DNA of 64,000 nt from Chloroherpetonaceae bacterium (lineage in GTDB: Bacteria > Bacteroidota > Chlorobiia > Chlorobiales > Chloroherpetonaceae), in assembly GCA_028277445.1 (NCBI GenBank), contig JANQGG010000028.1, forward strand, positions 62,001 to 126,000. The letters are read 5' to 3'. The notes beneath the pieces are model-generated. The model did not search any database and was not told where the DNA came from. It worked only from the letters and a program-made list of their open reading frames with translations. Both the position numbers and the translations under genes were made by a program. This document shows positions 61,929 to 64,000 of the stretch, piece by piece. Position 1 is the first letter of the stretch, and every line of letters begins with the position of its first letter.

Positions 61929-62285
61929 ATGCATACATTTATAGTTGTACTTGCGATTATTGTTGCGATTTTGCTCATTTTTGCCGTTTTGTTGCAAAGC
62001 AGTAAGGGATCGGGGCTTGCCGGAGGATTTGGTTCATTGGGGTCTGTGCAAAGCATGGGCGTTCGACAGACTGCGGATTTTTTAAGTAAAACCACCAGCA
62101 TTTTAGCGGCTGTGTTTATGGTATTATGCGTTCTGGCTGAAATTACAATGCCGTCTGCATCGGATGATGACGTTAAAGAAAGCGTGATTCAAAAGAATGT
62201 GAAGCAAACGCCGATCTCGCCATCGGTACCATTACCGGGCAATTTTCAACTGGATGATATCCCGGCTAAATCCGATACGAATTAA
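61929..62285 (+). CDS. secG: Preprotein translocase subunit SecG
   Basis: 118 residues: two membrane helices (about 4-22 and 55-74) around the conserved S-S-K-G-S-G-L-A-G-G-F-G loop, then an extended polar tail of about 40 residues. SecG assists the SecYE channel. Divergent from the DUF2905 gene. Confidence 0.93.
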   Translation: MHTFIVVLAIIVAILLIFAVLLQSSKGSGLAGGFGSLGSVQSMGVRQTADFLSKTTSILAAVFMVLCVLAEITMPSASDDDVKESVIQKNVKQTPISPSVPLPGNFQLDDIPAKSDTN

Positions 62286-62455
62286 CGTTTATTTTTTGCT
62301 CTGTAACATATTGTCTTTCCTTCGAAAAAAGGAATCCATTGACTTCTACTCTCCACAGGAGCAACGTATTAAATTGATCTTGATTAGTTACGATTGAAAG
62401 ATTTGTACAAAGCGCTGTTACAATGCGTTTGTTATTTGAAGCTTTCAGAGAGCAT

Positions 62456-62528
62456 GCGTCCGTGGCTCAATTGGTAGAGCAACTGACTCTTAATCAGTGG
62501 GTTGAAGGTTCGAGTCCTTCCGGGCGCA
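62456..62528 (+). tRNA. tRNA-Lys (CTT)
   Basis: Acceptor GCGTCCG pairs with CGGGCGC. The anticodon arm ACTGA-CTCTTAA-TCAGT gives CTT, reading AAG. The T-arm GTTCGAG is intact; CCA not encoded. The flanks 62286-62455 and 62529-62732 show no gene. Confidence 0.95.
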
Positions 62529-62732
62529 CACGTTTTTTACGCTCCCAAAATTCTAAACCTCGATTTCTAGTAATTACAAATGAACCAACGCGCCGCAAGC
62601 CACGAGTTAGTTTATTAACGATGTCTGAATCTAGGGGCAATTCATGAATTGCCTCTACAACATTTTCGTTTGCCGGATGCCGGATCGAGCGTCCGGTATA
62701 ACATTTGTTTGTTGGAATTACCCCCTAAAATT

Positions 62733-64000
62733 TTAAAAACTCACGGCTTTTGCATTTCGGGCTTCGGCAATGAACTGGTTTTTCCAGTCTTTACCGGAAA
62801 TTTTTTCAGCCAGATCAACCACGATATGTTTTGGCTCAATCCCCATATCACGATTTCTACCCAATCCCTGAACGCATGAAGGGCAATTGGTGAGCATTAC
62901 CGTAGCATTGGTTTCTTGGCTGGCTTCTTTGATTGCTTCACGTTTGCGTTGCAGCATAGAGTCGGTAATATCGGGGCGTGAAAGCGCCAGCGTGCCGGCT
63001 TCCGAGCAGCAATTCGGGACGGCTAACACATCATCAAACCCGCCGATATTCTTTAGTACCTCTTTGGCGCATGCGTTCAGAGAATCATGGCAAGGGGCAT
63101 GGTAAAGGTACGATCCGTTGCTAGTCAACCGGAGACCTTTTTGTTGAAGATACATGGCCGCATCCATCACCTGACCGCCAAAAAGCGCGCCTACCTCGAT
63201 TTTCTCCAAACCTTCCATACATGTTCCGCATGAAATCACGCACGCATCAAAGTTCAAATACGAAAACATTTCGCGAATCTGGCTGAACATCACGGTATTT
63301 CTCAGAACGATTTTATTGTATTGATCGTCCTTGGCATTGACATGCGCCGGGAATCCGCAACATAAAAACGGCGGTGGCAAGATCACCCGAATATCCTGGC
63401 TGTTCAAGATATGCAAGGCTGCCATTGAAATGTTTGAGTTCAACCGCTCGGAGCCGCATCCGGGAAAATATAACACTGTTCCCTTTGCTTCTTGCGCAGT
63501 ATCAAACACCAACACCTGATCGGGCTCACAATGCGGCAACACATCGCGCAAAGTTTTGGATTCAACCGGTTGCACCGATGAACGCAACATTTGCAGCGGG
63601 TAAAATTTTGGCGCCTTATCGTGAGGTTGAAGCGGCGATGTAAGCTTTGAGCCCGCCCGTTGAACCGCTCCGCCCATTTTCACAACCATACTCCTGAACA
63701 AATTGTTGTAATTTGGCGATTGGCTGTTGAGATAGTTCAAAGTTTGCTTGGTCATAAAGGTGGTATGCTTATAACCCCACCCTTCCAAAATGCTTCGTTC
63801 GTTGATAGACACTTCGGCGGTGTCGATATCAACCGGACAAGGCTTCAAACATTTATGGCAAATGGTGCAATGATCGGCCACTTCTTCCAACCATCGCAAT
63901 AATTTGAAATCTGTGGATCGCGCACGCTGGGCGTCGTATAGCAATGCTTCAATAAGCGACCCGATGGCCAGATTTTTATTGCGCGGGTGATAGAACATGC
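62733..64000 (-). CDS. Fe-S oxidoreductase C-terminal region (heterodisulfide reductase/GlcF-like, 5' end outside window)
   Basis: At least 421 residues; the frame probably continues beyond the right edge. The first part holds a 4Fe-4S motif C-T-I-C-H-K-C-L-K-P-C-P-V-D near residue 42, followed by two CCG-type domains (C-C-G-F-P-A-H near 212 and C-C-S-E-A-G-T near 330, with C-x-x-C pairs), as in HdrB/GlcF proteins. The segment R-S-T-D-F-K-L-L-R-W-L-E-E resembles the C-terminal part of large FAD-linked oxidase/Fe-S fusion proteins (DUF3683 type), so an N-terminal FAD oxidase domain may lie outside. Substrate unknown, possibly a 2-hydroxy acid or lactate. Confidence 0.85.
   Translation of the reverse strand, partial: MFYHPRNKNLAIGSLIEALLYDAQRARSTDFKLLRWLEEVADHCTICHKCLKPCPVDIDTAEVSINERSILEGWGYKHTTFMTKQTLNYLNSQSPNYNNLFRSMVVKMGGAVQRAGSKLTSPLQPHDKAPKFYPLQMLRSSVQPVESKTLRDVLPHCEPDQVLVFDTAQEAKGTVLYFPGCGSERLNSNISMAALHILNSQDIRVILPPPFLCCGFPAHVNAKDDQYNKIVLRNTVMFSQIREMFSYLNFDACVISCGTCMEGLEKIEVGALFGGQVMDAAMYLQQKGLRLTSNGSYLYHAPCHDSLNACAKEVLKNIGGFDDVLAVPNCCSEAGTLALSRPDITDSMLQRKREAIKEASQETNATVMLTNCPSCVQGLGRNRDMGIEPKHIVVDLAEKISGKDWKNQFIAEARNAKAVSF

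Overview
The window looks like the chromosome of a low-to-moderate GC, Gram-negative bacterium of the Chlorobi/Bacteroidota-related (FCB) branch. Pointers are: TonB-dependent uptake and Tol/Exb genes; a metK-ahcY operon behind a structured leader, a context described for Chlorobi; zapA followed by 6S RNA and rny; and many signal peptides ending in A-Q. Shine-Dalgarno sequences (GGAGG) precede several genes, which argues against typical Bacteroidetes. The exact lineage is inference.

Layout: (1) 1-22.4 kb is core. It holds a STAS protein and a sodium:solute symporter; then, on the minus strand, a Tol/AglRS-like envelope operon (TPR lipoprotein-like protein, ExbB/TolQ, two ExbD/TolR, an AgmX/TonB-type protein, a TPR protein of about 2040 residues and small secreted partners), thioredoxin reductase, thioredoxin and dnaE.

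(2) 22.4-43 kb is an accessory region, nearly all on the plus strand. I read it as the decayed remains of a chromosomal integron whose integrase lies in the same direction as its cassettes. It contains an integrase C-terminal tail, two related attI-like sites about 10.5 kb apart, and several attC sites. At seven cassettes the core site at the 5' boundary is the reverse complement of the R'' site at the 3' boundary (one of the seven with a mismatch). Cassette genes include a glycosyltransferase, a DUF2867 protein, ArsC plus a secreted flavin-binding-type protein, a cysteine-rich peptide, a lipoprotein pair, a HigBA toxin-antitoxin and a SWIM-finger protein. Two zinc-starvation loci interrupt the array: zur-znuACB-permease-YcgQ-like-hisI-like-cobW, and a divergent second Fur/Zur plus an AztD-like beta-propeller lipoprotein. 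Both carry the same TGCAAA-N4-TTTGCA-type operator. A group II intron remnant sits inside an attC in the opposite orientation, and IS630 debris is present.

(3) 43-64 kb returns to core: ahcY-metK with a pseudoknot/attenuator leader; a sugar nucleotidyltransferase; an ECF transporter; a methyltransferase, TonB receptor and NikR (probable nickel/cobalt/cobalamin uptake); four tRNAs; pheT, a coiled-coil protein, zapA, 6S RNA and rny (with an eroded HD active site); a small toxin-antitoxin insertion flanked by a duplicated rny tail; hisB, secG, tRNA-Lys and the end of a large Fe-S oxidoreductase.
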